Of a stretch of DNA of 64,000 nt, positions 26,501 through 40,400 are shown piece by piece (within the stretch, counting starts at the first letter, position 1; every line of letters starts with the position of its first letter). The notes beneath the pieces are model-generated. The model was not told the origin of the DNA, searched no databases, and saw only the letters and a program-made list of their open reading frames with translations. Source of the DNA: Sympetrum striolatum. Lineage: Eukaryota; Arthropoda; Insecta; Odonata; Libellulidae. Made by a program: the position numbers and the translations under genes. The stretch is taken from positions 91,638,615-91,702,614 of the forward strand of contig OX388346.1 in NCBI GenBank assembly GCA_947579665.1, read 5' to 3'.

Positions 26501-27758
26501 TCAAATATACGAGGTGAAAACTTAAAAGGGATTCTAGAGGTGTCATCTAATGAAACGCCTCGTGAAAAATCCTACGTTGATATAAGGCAACAATTATAAT
26601 TTGTATTGTCTTGTTAGCACAATTGATTTAAAATGAAAAGATTTTAATGTATATATGTACCACGATGTAAATTGCTCACTACTGAGAACCCTCTGGTTAT
26701 TTAAATCGCAAATAACACGGCAAATTAAGAAATATGCATAAGTAAATTATAAATTAATGGTCAATTAAAATGTACCTCAACACGCAATGAGTTCACAGAG
26801 ATATGCTTGCAAGAGAAAGCATATATGCTTTATTTTGCAAGTGACCAATCGATGACTGTGTCTCAGCAGCACAAGTCACTCAACATTAAAAATCTGATGT
26901 GGCCAGCACATGACTTTCTCCATGTATAAGATGTAAATATTTATCTACGACAGTATTTTCGAACTCTATATTCAATCTAAACTTGGAAGATAAGTGATTA
27001 ATTTATATAATATTATATATTACGTCACAAACATTTTAAATAATGTTTTTCGGGATATGTTCGATTAAAAACGATGAAATGGTCTTTCGCCCACAGCGCC
27101 CAGAGCGCTCACAAAGTACATAATCGGCAACTTCCGGTTTATCAGTATTTCATGAATATCTCCTAAACAATCAGTTTTACAAAAATATATTTCATACAAA
27201 AGTTATAGTAAATTTTATTTTCTAAAACTATTATAAATACTAATTTATACCTAAATATCATATTTATGGAGATATTTTGAAAACCGGAAATGAGCTTTGA
27301 AGAATGAAGCTCGACTTTCGGACAACCGATTTACTCCAAAAACTAATCAACTTTAATGACACCAACCAATGTACTATATATGAAATTTGGTGTTGATCTG
27401 ACTAATAGTTTTCATGTTAGAGCGCCCACAAAGTACATAATCAGCTACTTCCGGTTTATCAGTATTTCACGAATATCTCCTAATCAACCGGTGATACAAA
27501 AATATGTTAAAAACAAAAGTTGTAGTAAAACCAAATATCTAAAACTTTTATGGGGTATACAATATACCTATATATCATATTTATGGAGATATTTTGAAAA
27601 CCGGAAATGAGCTTTGATGAATGAAGCTCCACTTTCGGTTAACCGATTTACTACAAAAACTAATCAACTCTGACAGCACACACCACAATGCTATATATGA
27701 AGTTTGGTATTAATACGGCTAATAGTTTTCACGTTAGAGCGCCCACAAGCACAGACAC

Positions 27759-27826
<68 letters not shown>

Positions 27827-30800
27827 ACATACACACAGACATCATTCCAAAAATGCTTAAAACGTGTTCCAATGGCCAAAACGTGTATTTCCGTTGAAAT
27901 CTCGAAGTCGATTTTTTTCATGAAAACGATACTTTCTCTATACTACGTATATGGAGAAAGTAAAAAGCGTAAACCAATTAATGTTGAATTGAGAAATGTC
28001 TAGGATGTTTATGAGGGATACATGAAAGTTCAACAAGCTGCGGATGAAGGAGGGTGGCAGTAAACAAATTTGCAGGCATATAAGGTTTACAGGAGAAATA
28101 ACTTAGCTGAAAACAGTTTGGGAGTCAATGAAAATACTAAACTACCTCCAACTGAACAGTTGAAAGCTTCATTTACACTGTCCAATTACGGAAAATAATT
28201 ATTCCTCCCTTCTCATTTAGATTTTTGCAGCCGCTCCGCTCATTTTTGAGTTGAATCAGTTTACTCCATTAGCTTACAACAACGTCAATTTTGAAGGAAA
28301 TTTTTCACCTTTTTCCCGTTTCATTTTGTGGTTTCATTAAAAAGAATAAACATTTTAGGTTAAACACCCATATTCATGGAGTTGCGTTTTCTTTCATGCG
28401 AATAAATTAATGATCCTTACGCAATAATTGTTATCATTTAGTACACAAATTAGAATTTCTTCATTGGGTTTTTCAATTAAATCCATCTTAGAAAATCTTT
28501 TTGATAGGATGACTCAAGCAAAACCTCTTTAATAGGGACTTATTCGGCCAAATTCTTGATTTCGAATGAGTATATAAAGCTGAATTTCGTCTTAAGTAAC
28601 CGGTCGTAAGTAAAATAAAAGTGCGGAAAATTTACAAGTGTTATTTCTTCATTACTTCGTATTAAGACTCGCGACGCTCGACGAAGATCCAATTTGCGAT
28701 GCGGTTATTCAAAAGTACTCATTTCATTCTCCAACAGTAGCACATTCCAAGACTCTCCGAAAATGTGAGCAGAGTTGGCTTTGTAGTAGAAAACCAGTTT
28801 CAAGAATCTGCAACTTTCAGAGCAAACCATGAATCCCACGGCGAAACGCAGTCTGACTTTCGCAAGTTTGTACTCATTTACTAAGGTCCTAAATGTCCTA
28901 GAAATCTCAGGTTCTCTGAATTTCGGATATTTACTATATTTTCTCCATAGGTAAAGAGCCTTCGAAGATCAGGGGTGGATTAAGCGTACACAGCATATTA
29001 CACTGCTAATTATCTAGTTATAGGGAATAAGGAAATTCTTTTCATGGGTATTATAAATCGTTAGGTAAAACTCTCTTTTTAGACTAAGCATGCGTTTATT
29101 CCTTCTGCCATATAGTAATGAGGTGAATACTTTTCATCGGTCATTTTGTTCAGGAAAATGCTTCTTTCATTTATTTACGGCTCAATCTCGCACGGTCTGT
29201 AATGATATTAAATGACATGGCAAGTGTTCCTCATAGGAAAATTATAATACACTTTTAAGGATAAAATACACCGAAATACATAAGTATATAAGTTTCAGGT
29301 AAAATCTGAGAATGGAAACGCCTCTCTATAATATTCTGTTAAAAATGCAAGTTGAGTATGATATTTTAACAGTCGACTGATTTTATGAAGTTGTGAAGAA
29401 TTTAGCTCTGAAACTATCACTTAATCAACCATTTATAGCCCTCTTTCATCGTAACCCATATTTTTCAGCTTTCAAAAGAAAGTAAATAAGCCAAATCGGG
29501 AAATTTTTGCCGCAGGCTGATGGTGAGGTAACACTTAAGCGGAAACAAAACGGTTATTTTAAACTAGTTTTTTTATTTCATTACGAGATCCCAATGAAAT
29601 ATATATTAGTAACTAAATAAAGCGACAAATACTTAAAAGTACATAAAATAATTCCGAGTTTATTTTAATTGCGCGATTAGCGAATCAACCACCATGCCTC
29701 CGTATTGGCTTTACCAGATCGTTTGGATGCGCCGCATATGAAATCAGAAGCCTTTTCAATGTTTTCGCGATGTAGGGTTAACATCATGACCCCCACTGGA
29801 TATCGAAGCCGAGGCCGCCTTCACCGAAGGCGAAAGTTAAGGAATGAAGACGTTTGAAGATATTGGTCAACAAGTGAAAGCAAAAGGTATTTGATGAGAG
29901 AGTTATTGAATCAGGATTAAGATCCCCTCATCTCGATATCCTTGTAAACAATTTACAACTTCCTGTTCTAAATCCTTGCCAATAATTTCTAAGTTACTAT
30001 TTCCAAAGAACAGCCAAGTAGCTAAACGAACCCACAAAGTTCCTTTGATTTAATCATCTATAAATTAAATACAAATGCCATATAAATATGTCACATTATT
30101 ACAAAATTCAATTTTATCAAATTTAAATTTAAGAAACAAATACTACTAGAACTGGTAGTGGCACCTAAAAAACTTAGTGTTAGTGTCAAAAAATACAATA
30201 AATATACCTGTACATTTGTTGGTTCATGTGAATTTTGTGTTGTGCATTTCAACGAGAAAAATTCATTGTTTTCCTTGTGTATTTGACTGTCAAATCTGGC
30301 AATCTCATTCCATTGTGGGGATGCGTGATATCTCAAGAGGTAAGTGGCGATTTGAATTACCACATCTACAAATAAAGTTGCCACGCGAGTATGCAATTGT
30401 AATAATGTTTTACCTATTGAAGATATCATTATTCAACAGGCCTCCACCCGCCTACCACCCGTACCACTACACCCCTGGATACACCAAGGTGCCTCTTTAC
30501 TATCCTCCACCGCCCTCGCAGCACGTTCTGCCCCATGCCAACGCATCAACGCCATTCGCCGGATACCCTGACCGAAGATATAAGCTTGATCCTCAATTTG
30601 TGGGTCCTCTAGTGTACACAGCAGTGCTGCCGCCGCAGTCATATATGCCTTCGGAGGATTGGTGGTCTAGGTGAGATGCTAACTTTGACCTCTTTATCTT
30701 CATATTCAATTTAGGAAGTATGCATACTACATAGATGTTGTGCATGTTTAATATACGAGTCATCCTCGTCAAATTTATCAAAATTCTCTTATATTATCAC

Positions 30801-33800
30801 CAACATGATAGTTATTTATTCAAAAAAGATGATATAGAGGGTTGGAAAAGTTATCAAGAAACAAAAAATAAAGGGATCCATTAATAATGGAATATTAGGG
30901 AACCTAAAACTACTGGAAGGTATAACACATGAATGCATATATTATATCATGTTACATACATATGAGTATATATACTTTTCTGCAGAGAAAAGTTTTTAGG
31001 GAGAGTTGTCAAAATTTAGGTCATATTGACAATTTATTTTGAAGAAGAACAGTGCTGGTACAACTACAAAGCTTTCAGAGACATAAATACTTGAGGTGTG
31101 ACCTTTTTCTTTCGAGATAAACTATCACTTTGATGTGATCAATGGCTGATCCAGCATGAAGCAGAAGGGCCATTTAGATATGGAAAAGCTGGGTTTTATG
31201 CCCCCAGTTTAAATTCAAACGAATATCTACTTTAATTTTAGTTGAAATAAAAAAATCATGAATTTCGTGATTTGAGATTAGATCATATGAATTTGTTATA
31301 ATCCCAAAATTTACGTAGAAAGTAACTTTATATAGCAAAAAGATTTTTCTTGTCTCTAAGGTATTCTTGAGCAACCTACCTGCTAAGTTATGAAGTATGT
31401 TCTTATTAATATATCCTCATTTTTTCCAATCTTTATTTTTCTCTGCTTTACTTTTCATCCAAGCAAATTGTGGTGTGTATAGAAGACCATTTTCAAAGTA
31501 AGATAGCATTTTCAAGCAAAATTAAGCTTTCTCTTATTCAGATAGCTTGAATTTATATTTTTTAATATTTCCCAAACATATGAACTCTAGCCAGTAATCA
31601 ATGCAGGCATTCTACCAAATACAATATCTTTAATCTGAATTCAAACATGTTTAATATCTAATAAAAAAGTTTGAGACATATAAATTAGGGTGTCCCATAA
31701 AAATCAAATGTGTATGGGTGCGTTTACTTCTTGGTAAATGGGATGGAAAGGCCAAAGACCGTCCTCACCAAAGGAAATTTGATTGCACTATTCCTGACAC
31801 GACTCGTTCTCTCGTCAGTACAAATTTACATTTTTCAAAATTGTTTGGCATCGAGTGGGCATGGGTTACAATCATCCAATCGCAATAATATTTATTAGGT
31901 AAGCTAATAAGGCCAAATAAAGGGTATGTGTATTTGATTTTGCAAATTTTTTCCCCTTATATCTTGGGACACCTTAATTTATATACTATTATATCCTAGA
32001 AAAACAAATAATTTAGCAAAAACATAAGGCTATATAGGGGACTGATCTCTACATCAGGTTTTTAATCTGATTTTACACTCTGCAGAATCTATAAATTCAA
32101 AGCATTAAATAAGCACATATGGATAAGTGATTGATTAATCTGATTTACAATGATGAAGGTCAAAGCTTTCTTTTAGTCTCAATATTTATATTTAACAACC
32201 AAACTTAACTTAATTTTTCATTTATTTTTCTTCGATAAAATCAGAGATAAATTGGAGTGAATAAATCTTGAAAAGGAATAATGAGTTTTGACCATTTCTA
32301 TTGAAATTGAACCCATTAACCTCAAAAGAAAATACAACAGTATTATTTTTATTACCTGCTTACAGATAACAGTCACAATATTGTTTGTTACTCTTTCATT
32401 ACCGAGTTGAAGTACGAATACATATTTACTGACCTCTTAAGTCTATTTTTAGAATATTGTGTTTTTAGAATGAATTTAAATTTCTAATGTTTATTTTTTT
32501 TAATTCCTTCATGTTACTCATAAGTTATTTGGTGAACAAAATGAGTAAAGAGATTGAGAAATTTGGAGCCTCAGACTTCCCATTTTATGGAACAGTTTTG
32601 TCTTAACTTATTTTGAACATTAATACATATTCTTGCGAGGTATAATATGATATTGTAATAATTCTAATAAAAATATACCAAATCTCCATCAGAAATGAGA
32701 TATTTGAAAGCACACACAACAACATTTAGAATATATTAATTTTCCCTTATAGAATATAAATAAATAATGAAAATAAGTAGGTTAAAAATTAATAATTCTC
32801 TTAAAGAATAAGAGAAAATATTCATATGACATCAGCAATGGACCTTGATCATCAGGTAAGAACATTACTGTTTTCTTTGAAGCAAAATAATCAAAAACTA
32901 TCCAAGTTTAATATCAGTCATAATATATGGTGAAAATTGACTTTTATGCTAATGATTCCTTTTTATCAGGATTTCTCCCCTTACAGAAATATGGACAAAG
33001 AATGTTCAGATAGAAACATAATGTCATCATTGCATACAAAATTTAAAAAGCAAGAAGGATAGAAATCAGTCTAATATTGTCTTCACAGGATCTTCACCAT
33101 ATTTTTTGAATGAAAAGTCATGTATAAAATAGCTCAATTACTTTTTGAACTCAATTTTAAACACAAAATTGTTGTTTGCTGAACATCAGAATTTAACTTC
33201 TGAAAATTAAGTTTAAGATCATCTTGCTTTATAAAATTCTAGTAGTAATTACATGGCTGTTCTCTATTTAATGTTTCATTTTTTTGATCTTTCTTTTTCT
33301 CTTTAGAAATATATAAAAATGCTGTATTTAAATAATTTCGTGAATAGAAAAAGGTCTAAGAAATTAAGCCTATAATCTAGAAACATCAAAATCATAGAAA
33401 GAATAATTCTTCCATCGTTAAATTTAGAATTGGAAGTAAAAGAGCCAACCAGGGATATTTGTTAACTTTGTTCTGCATTCATAATTATTCCAGATCTTTT
33501 TAAGATGGCTTCCTCCAAGCATAATATGATCATAAAATCTGGAAATAAAGGCAAAAATCAAGCAAAGCAACATGAAATCAGCAGGAACTTTAGATATAAC
33601 AAATCTAGTAGTTCTAATCTGTTTTTACTTTCTCTACAAATGCAAGGTTTACAATTTATTCCTAAGAATTATTACTAAAATTAGCAAACAAAAAATTTAA
33701 TTTAGAAACAGTCCAGTATCCATTACAGACATAAGTAATTTCATAATTTATATTAGTGAGATAATTTAAAATAGGGGTCAATATTATGTCTCAAAGCATT

Positions 33801-34438
33801 CTTGCCAAGTTATCAATAATATCCATTTATAATACTTTTTAGATTTTCTCGCTCCGTGGATGCTGAGAGCAAGGAAGGAGTAAAGGAGAAGACGAGGGAG
33901 AAGAGACAGTCCAACCAAGGAAGTACAATCAAACTCTGTCCCACCAATTTTCAGTATATAATGCCAAAGGCAGCCTTGAATAACCGTGGAAACTGGATGT
34001 ACGTTGTTAACCTCAATGAAGTAAATGATCGTTACACACAACTGGTTCGCAGCGAAACCTGCGCGTAAGTATTTTTTCTTTCCTATGAATATGTAAATGA
34101 AAAATAATCATATATTGGAGAAAATGAATGTGGTTTTTAAGTCATACCAAAATCAATTTCAAAAATATGTTAAATACAAAAGTTATAGTAAATTATACTA
34201 TCTAAAACTTTTATAAGTAATACAATAGACGTATATATCATATTTATGGAGATATTTTGAAAACCGGAAATGAGCTTTAATGAATAAAGCTCGACTTCCG
34301 GTTAACGGATTTACTCCAAAAACTAATCAACTCTGACAGCACACACAACAGTACTATATATGAAGTTTGGTATTGATACGACTTTTAGTTTTCGAGTTAG
34401 AACGCCCATTATCACACACACACATACACACACACACA

Positions 34439-34481
<43 letters not shown>

Positions 34482-37400
34482 ACATACACACAGACATCAT
34501 TCAGAAAATGGTCAAAACGTGTTCTAGGGACCCCAAAACGTGTATTTCCGTTGAAATCTCGAAGTCGAATTTTTTCATGAAAACAATACTTTCTCTATAC
34601 TTCGTATATGGAGAAAGTAAAAACATACATAAACAATATCTGAACATGAAATCAATTTTCATTCTGCCCTCATTTATTTTTCTAATTGAACCGAAGGTAC
34701 AGAAAAGACATAAGCAAGGGTTCTCTCTCTCTCCATTTTAGTTTATTCTGTACACGCATCATGAAGTGACTAACGGTTATGAAACAAAAAACCAAAAGGA
34801 CCCTAATAATTAAGCAAAATTCACTTTTGTGTTAGATAATGTATTAGAAACAGACTGAGAAAAAGAAACAATTAAATATCAGAAAGTTTACGAATAGGAA
34901 ATGTAGATTTTTAAGCATAAATTTTTATTAAATCAAAGAGATGTTATTAAAATAAATATGAGAAATATAGGAACAAATGTAATCAAAAACATCTAGAAAT
35001 ATGAACATGCAGAGAAACGTTAAATCCTACGTTGAATGTTCTCTCATCACAACAGTACCTTATCTGCAAGGAAAAGATTTTCACCAAAAGCAGAAGTCTT
35101 TAGTAGGAGGAATCTATTTACATGAAAGCAGAATCTTTTGAAATTGTTAAACATTTAAGAACTTTACACTTTTGAAGTGAACGTTGGACTGTACGGAAGA
35201 CTGAACTAAAAGCGGCAAAAGATAGGAGGATATGGAGAAGGATGACAACAAATTACTTCAGTAGATAAAAATAAGAACATTGTAAAGCTGAATCATGTAA
35301 AAGCGAAAAGAAAGGTGTAACCCTCAGGACATGCACTTGGGTAAAACAAATTAATTACAATAATAGTCAAAGGAAAAGAGGCTGGGCAGAAAGGGAGGAG
35401 AATAGAAAGATAGGAAAATAAGATTCAAATTCAGATAAGGGTGAGAGTAAACAGGCATTATAAACAAGGAAGAACTGACAAAAATTGGAACTTCTTGATG
35501 CAGCTACAAGGCTGTAAGACAGATAAGAGTATATATATGCCTAATTGCAATTGTGTCTTATGTTTTCATGAATGCTGTTTCTTTTTTCTTAAATTGTTTC
35601 ATGTTTCTCGAAGTAGATAATCAATAATTATTGTTGGCACACAGATTTCAGAGATATAAAACAAGTGTCATCTAATTTTACTTGGCAAAACAAATCCATG
35701 ACACACTTGGTGCCATCAAAACACCATAGAGTTGGAAACCCCTCTTTTGTAAACCATATTTGTCCACATTTAAGCCCCTTTTTTGTCAAAACATCGGCCA
35801 TAAAAAGTGTTGAGGATTTTCAGAAACTATGGAAGTTAACACTGATACTTATTGAGTATTTACACCCACAAACAATAAGAAAATTGCCAAATAATACCTA
35901 AATATGCTCTACAGCAATATATACAATGATTGTGCTGAAAATTGTTTGAAATGTAAATTCTATTTCGTTGTTTTCTTTTTCCAATACATAGTTTTTACAT
36001 CCCTTATCCCGGTAAAGAACAAGAGTGGTAATAAAACCACCAAGCTAGAATAGATAAACACAATGGAGATAAGTAATAACTAATATTGATATTCCTGTCA
36101 TATCATGGTAAAAACTGTGGTCCATAAAACTAGGCCAATAGGTGACACATAAATTCCATCAAATAGATAGTTCTTAGGCCTGTATACATGATATATGAAA
36201 ACGTAAATTTACAAATCTATAAACAATGGGATTAATGAAGTTAGAGCGGGTTCTACTTTATGACCATGCATTTACACAAGCTGTTGCAATACACGTTGAA
36301 TTTTTCATGGATCATACATTCATGCAATAATATCATTATATTACTACAATATATCCATGCAGATAAGCCAGAAGCCTTGGTGGTCATCACAAGTGAAATA
36401 CATATATAAGTAACACAAAATGTTTATGACAGATATAACAGCATAGCACATAAAAGACAAAAAAATGAAATACTTTACTAAAGTAGCATTTGTGCAGAAC
36501 TTTTAGCAGAACGTCCATCGATCCTTCATTGAAACGTATAGTATTTGGGGGACTTATATATGCAAAGGGGCTAAATTCAGACATTTACCGTAAACGTTCA
36601 TACTTGCATACACTAAAGTATTTAACATTAGTCTAAAACCAAGCATGAATATATTTTTGCCAGAAATCAAGTATACCATCAAACACATAAATTTACTGTT
36701 AAAATTATACACAAAAAGGAATCAACAAACAATGTAGTACATAAAATAATTAGGTTTTTGTTGAAATAAGACTATCTTTAATGGGGTTTTGTACGAAGTG
36801 TTTGAATAGTAAATCCTGTTTTATTAAATGATTGAAGTTTCTGAGATAAAATTAATTTAGATAGGAAGAATGGGTTGGAAGAGTGTCTCTCAGAAAATTA
36901 GTTTGATATCCGTTAAAATTTTGCTGGTGATATTGTGGACACCTTGAATAAGATAAACATTCTTTACAGTTAACCACTTTGCGCATGCGAATATCCTCAA
37001 ATAAATTCTGCACAGTTGAACCATCACTTGGAGTTTAGCAATAGCACTGACTTCTTGGATACAAAGGGTCAACAAATCTATGTTAGTAGCCCTCCTTCTA
37101 CATAAATCCAGCTTTTCTAAGAGTTTAAAATGTTGAAAAAAAAATATTTGTAATTGAAAAGTCAATGAAATAGAAGTCACGGTAAAAGAGCATTTAAATT
37201 AATTCTCTTTGAATAAATAATTAATTTTTTTTTATTTTGAACATGATGAAAGAACAAATTTGCAAAACTTCAAAACGATGATACCATCATAAAGAGATAT
37301 GTACATTTTTATTCTATTCTTAGCTATCATGCTTCAGCAAAGTCATTTATTTCTTTTATTTGAGGGTAATTGGGCATACAAAGTGAAAGAAAATATATGA

Positions 37401-40400
37401 GATGCATGCAAAGTAGAAGTCTGTTATAACAAGAGTTGACAAAAGTTGGAAAAGTACTTGCTATAAAGCAAACTGGTTATGGCCGATTTCTAATGTGAAA
37501 TGTCCATCCCCCTCTAATCCTAGGGCAGCAGAATGGAACTGTAGGGTTCATATGCAAGTGCTTCAGAATGCATGAAAAAGTATGTTTGTGTCAAAAATAT
37601 TATTTCCTTGATTCATAAACCATAACCAAAGTGCTGCATGGACAAGTCTAATGATCGACTGATGAAAGAGTGATGTCCATCATGTGGAAAAATTCAAATC
37701 AAATTGCATTCTGGAGATACTTTTCATCCACGCGCTTTGTGAGCAATGACTATGTTATGAGGGAGAGGTAAACCTGGAAATCCTGATTGGCACAGCTTTT
37801 ATTTCTTATATTCCTCCACCCATTTTGGATCAGACAATTTGGTGCCAAGTTTCGTATGAAAACAAATCCCACCGGTGGATACCAATATGAAGCAAACTCA
37901 ATTTAAATTCCAGCGCTGATTAGAGGGGCCGTCACCAAAAATAAACAAGAGACATGGTGTTAAGATGTATATAGGGACAAAGGGGAGAGTGAAACCCGAA
38001 AAAAGTCTCTTATCAAAGCACCCTGAAGCCTTTTTACCTTGGAAGGGTGAGGCAAGCTGTGGGGAACAAATGCATGAATTAGGTGACAATAATTTTTGAA
38101 CTTGATTTTTTTCTGCTCTTTGAAGAGATAATGTGCCTCAGATTGCTATTTGCTTGTCGGTTTTCGTCTCTCATGTCAATTGACGATTTTGAGATATGCC
38201 TCCTGCAAAACAAATATAGAAATGTGACACTTGTCACTCCAATATTTCAGAAATGGCCACTTGTTATAATGGGCATAACCACCAACCTTTTTTGCTGCAA
38301 GACAGCTCCCAAAAAATAATTTGCTATAACGCAACTCTTGTTATATGCTGTACTCATTATAACAGACTTTTACTGTATATAGGTAGGCCTAGTTCAAGGT
38401 TAGTACTAGATGCTAGTTCAGTCTTCAAGACTGTTATGAGAATAGTTACTAAGCGTCTGGAATATGTATGAGAAGTTGTCTAGCCCCGTAAATATAGTTC
38501 AAAGATGATAATTGCGACAATTAACAATATAAGATAGAAAACATTTTATTGATATGAGCATCTCAAATTCTAAGGAAGTTGTTTGTTGCATAAAAGAGGC
38601 ACCTAAGTGAGAAACCAAATATTTATCAACGCATGATACAAAAACTTGTCTTCACTACAGCAGGCTGATTGTATAAACCCTTTAAACCAATTTTTTTTCT
38701 CTCTGAAAAATTAAATAAATAAAACGATATATAGAGCGAAAACATGACAGGAAAAAGACAAATTAAAATATTATATCTTAAGCACAAAAATCATATGTAT
38801 AATCAATGACTGTTTCAAAAACAGACACACATTTCTTTTGAGGAGAAAGACTGGCTATTTGTGTAACCAACTGTCCGAAATATATTTTGCAATCATAGTC
38901 ATTACATTCAAACACAACCTTAATAAACAATGTTACAATACTAAAAATTTAATTGAGTTAGGAATCTTAAGGGATAACCACATTTTTTTGATGCGTGTTT
39001 TTTAAAATTGACAAATGCATGTGTATATTTAAAGAAATATATGAAGAAACATTTTAATATAAACTTAATGCAATTAACTTAATTCAATTATTAATCAGAG
39101 AAATATTTTTCAAGGATACAAAAGGATGCCATAGGCACAATTCCTTCAACCTTATGACACCTCATATCACTTAAACTATACTGGCTGAAGAATCATTTGG
39201 TGGTCTCATTTGTGATAATTCTTTGACAATATAAGAAGATAATTCTTTGACACAGCAAGAACCCTGCTTCACCTTAGAGCAGAGAGTAGAAATATAGAAA
39301 AAGAAGCACACATAATTATGCTAATAATTGTTAAACAAACATGTTATTGGGCTGCAGATAGCCAGGTGCACATTGCATTCAGCTGTTATGAAAGTGGTCA
39401 CAAGTTCAATTCCCAATCAGAGCCCATGTAGTTAATAACAAAAGCTGTCAATGTACTTTTAACAATACTACTACTACAAAAATATATTTGGCATTGAAAG
39501 TACTTCGTATATTGCAATATTCATTAATGGTATAAAGAATAATAGTCACTCAATACCCAAATCATGGAATAAGGAATCACTACCTAATAGGCATTTCACT
39601 TCCCAAGGAAGCATCATCAGAGGCAAAACGTTACTTTTTCATTAATAATATGATAAAATGAGGAATAATAATAGTAACATGCATGTCACTCCAGGAAAAA
39701 ATCACAATCTTAAATCATAAAGTGAGAAATATTCAACCATACTTGAATGGTATGCGTAATTATATTGATCATAAAGTACAGAAGATGTATTGGGCAAAGT
39801 ATGACGCAAAAGCATAATTTGAACTATATAACCTTTGTATTTCCACAGCCAAGTCAATCTCAGGGAAAAAATTAATATGAAAGTCCATCATATATGGCAA
39901 TATCTAGACCACTCCTGAATTTAGCAATTAATTCAAGAGTTAAATTGATTTTAGATTGAGTCACAATATACTCCAAGCACCATTAAAGTTAAAACTTTGA
40001 TGTGCTTGGAGTATATTGTGACTCAATCTACAGTTACAGCCATCAGCGGGAACCTTAGGATAGTTAATTTGATTGATTCCTGGAAAAAATTTGATATGAA
40101 GATTTGTATAATAATTCAAAGGGTATAGTTTACATAGTAACATAGTTAATGAATGTCTTTGTAAACAATGATGGTAAAGTGCTTGAAAATTCTATTCTTT
40201 GCTGGAATTGCCAATTGACACCATCAAAAACTTTAATGGCCATATAGAACCAGAACATTTTTGTCCATAATTGCTTTTCTATAATCATGGAATATTCTAG
40301 GTGTTCAAATATTCAAACATGATTTTCCCCTAAACATTCTAAACAGAAAAGCATTATATCCTGCTGTCCACAAACAAAATTTGTATTTTTCCCTACTGTG

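Larger units (their letters stand above)
18886..30439 (+). other. Intron 2 of the Spaetzle-like gene (11.6 kb, phase 2)
   Basis: The intron runs from GTAACA to TATTCAACAG. It holds a minus-strand tRNA-SINE at 25.8 kb and the first copy of the (CA)n repeat at 26.9-28.0 kb. The rest is AT-rich with scattered short open frames (for example 22986-23258 minus and 26075-26404 minus) that I do not recognise and judge non-coding. Confidence 0.85.

Noticed and set aside
27688..28003. Overlapping open frames with His-Thr or Cys-Val runs (also at 34367-34741 and 53470-53719)
   Set aside because: They are translations of (CA)n or (GT)n microsatellite inside an interspersed repeat and occur on both strands.
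30091..30439. Open frames upstream of coding exon 3, including an in-frame ATG extension into the exon
   Set aside because: The splice acceptor at 30438-30439 and exact phase match with exon 2 explain the exon. The upstream extension is intronic and low-complexity.
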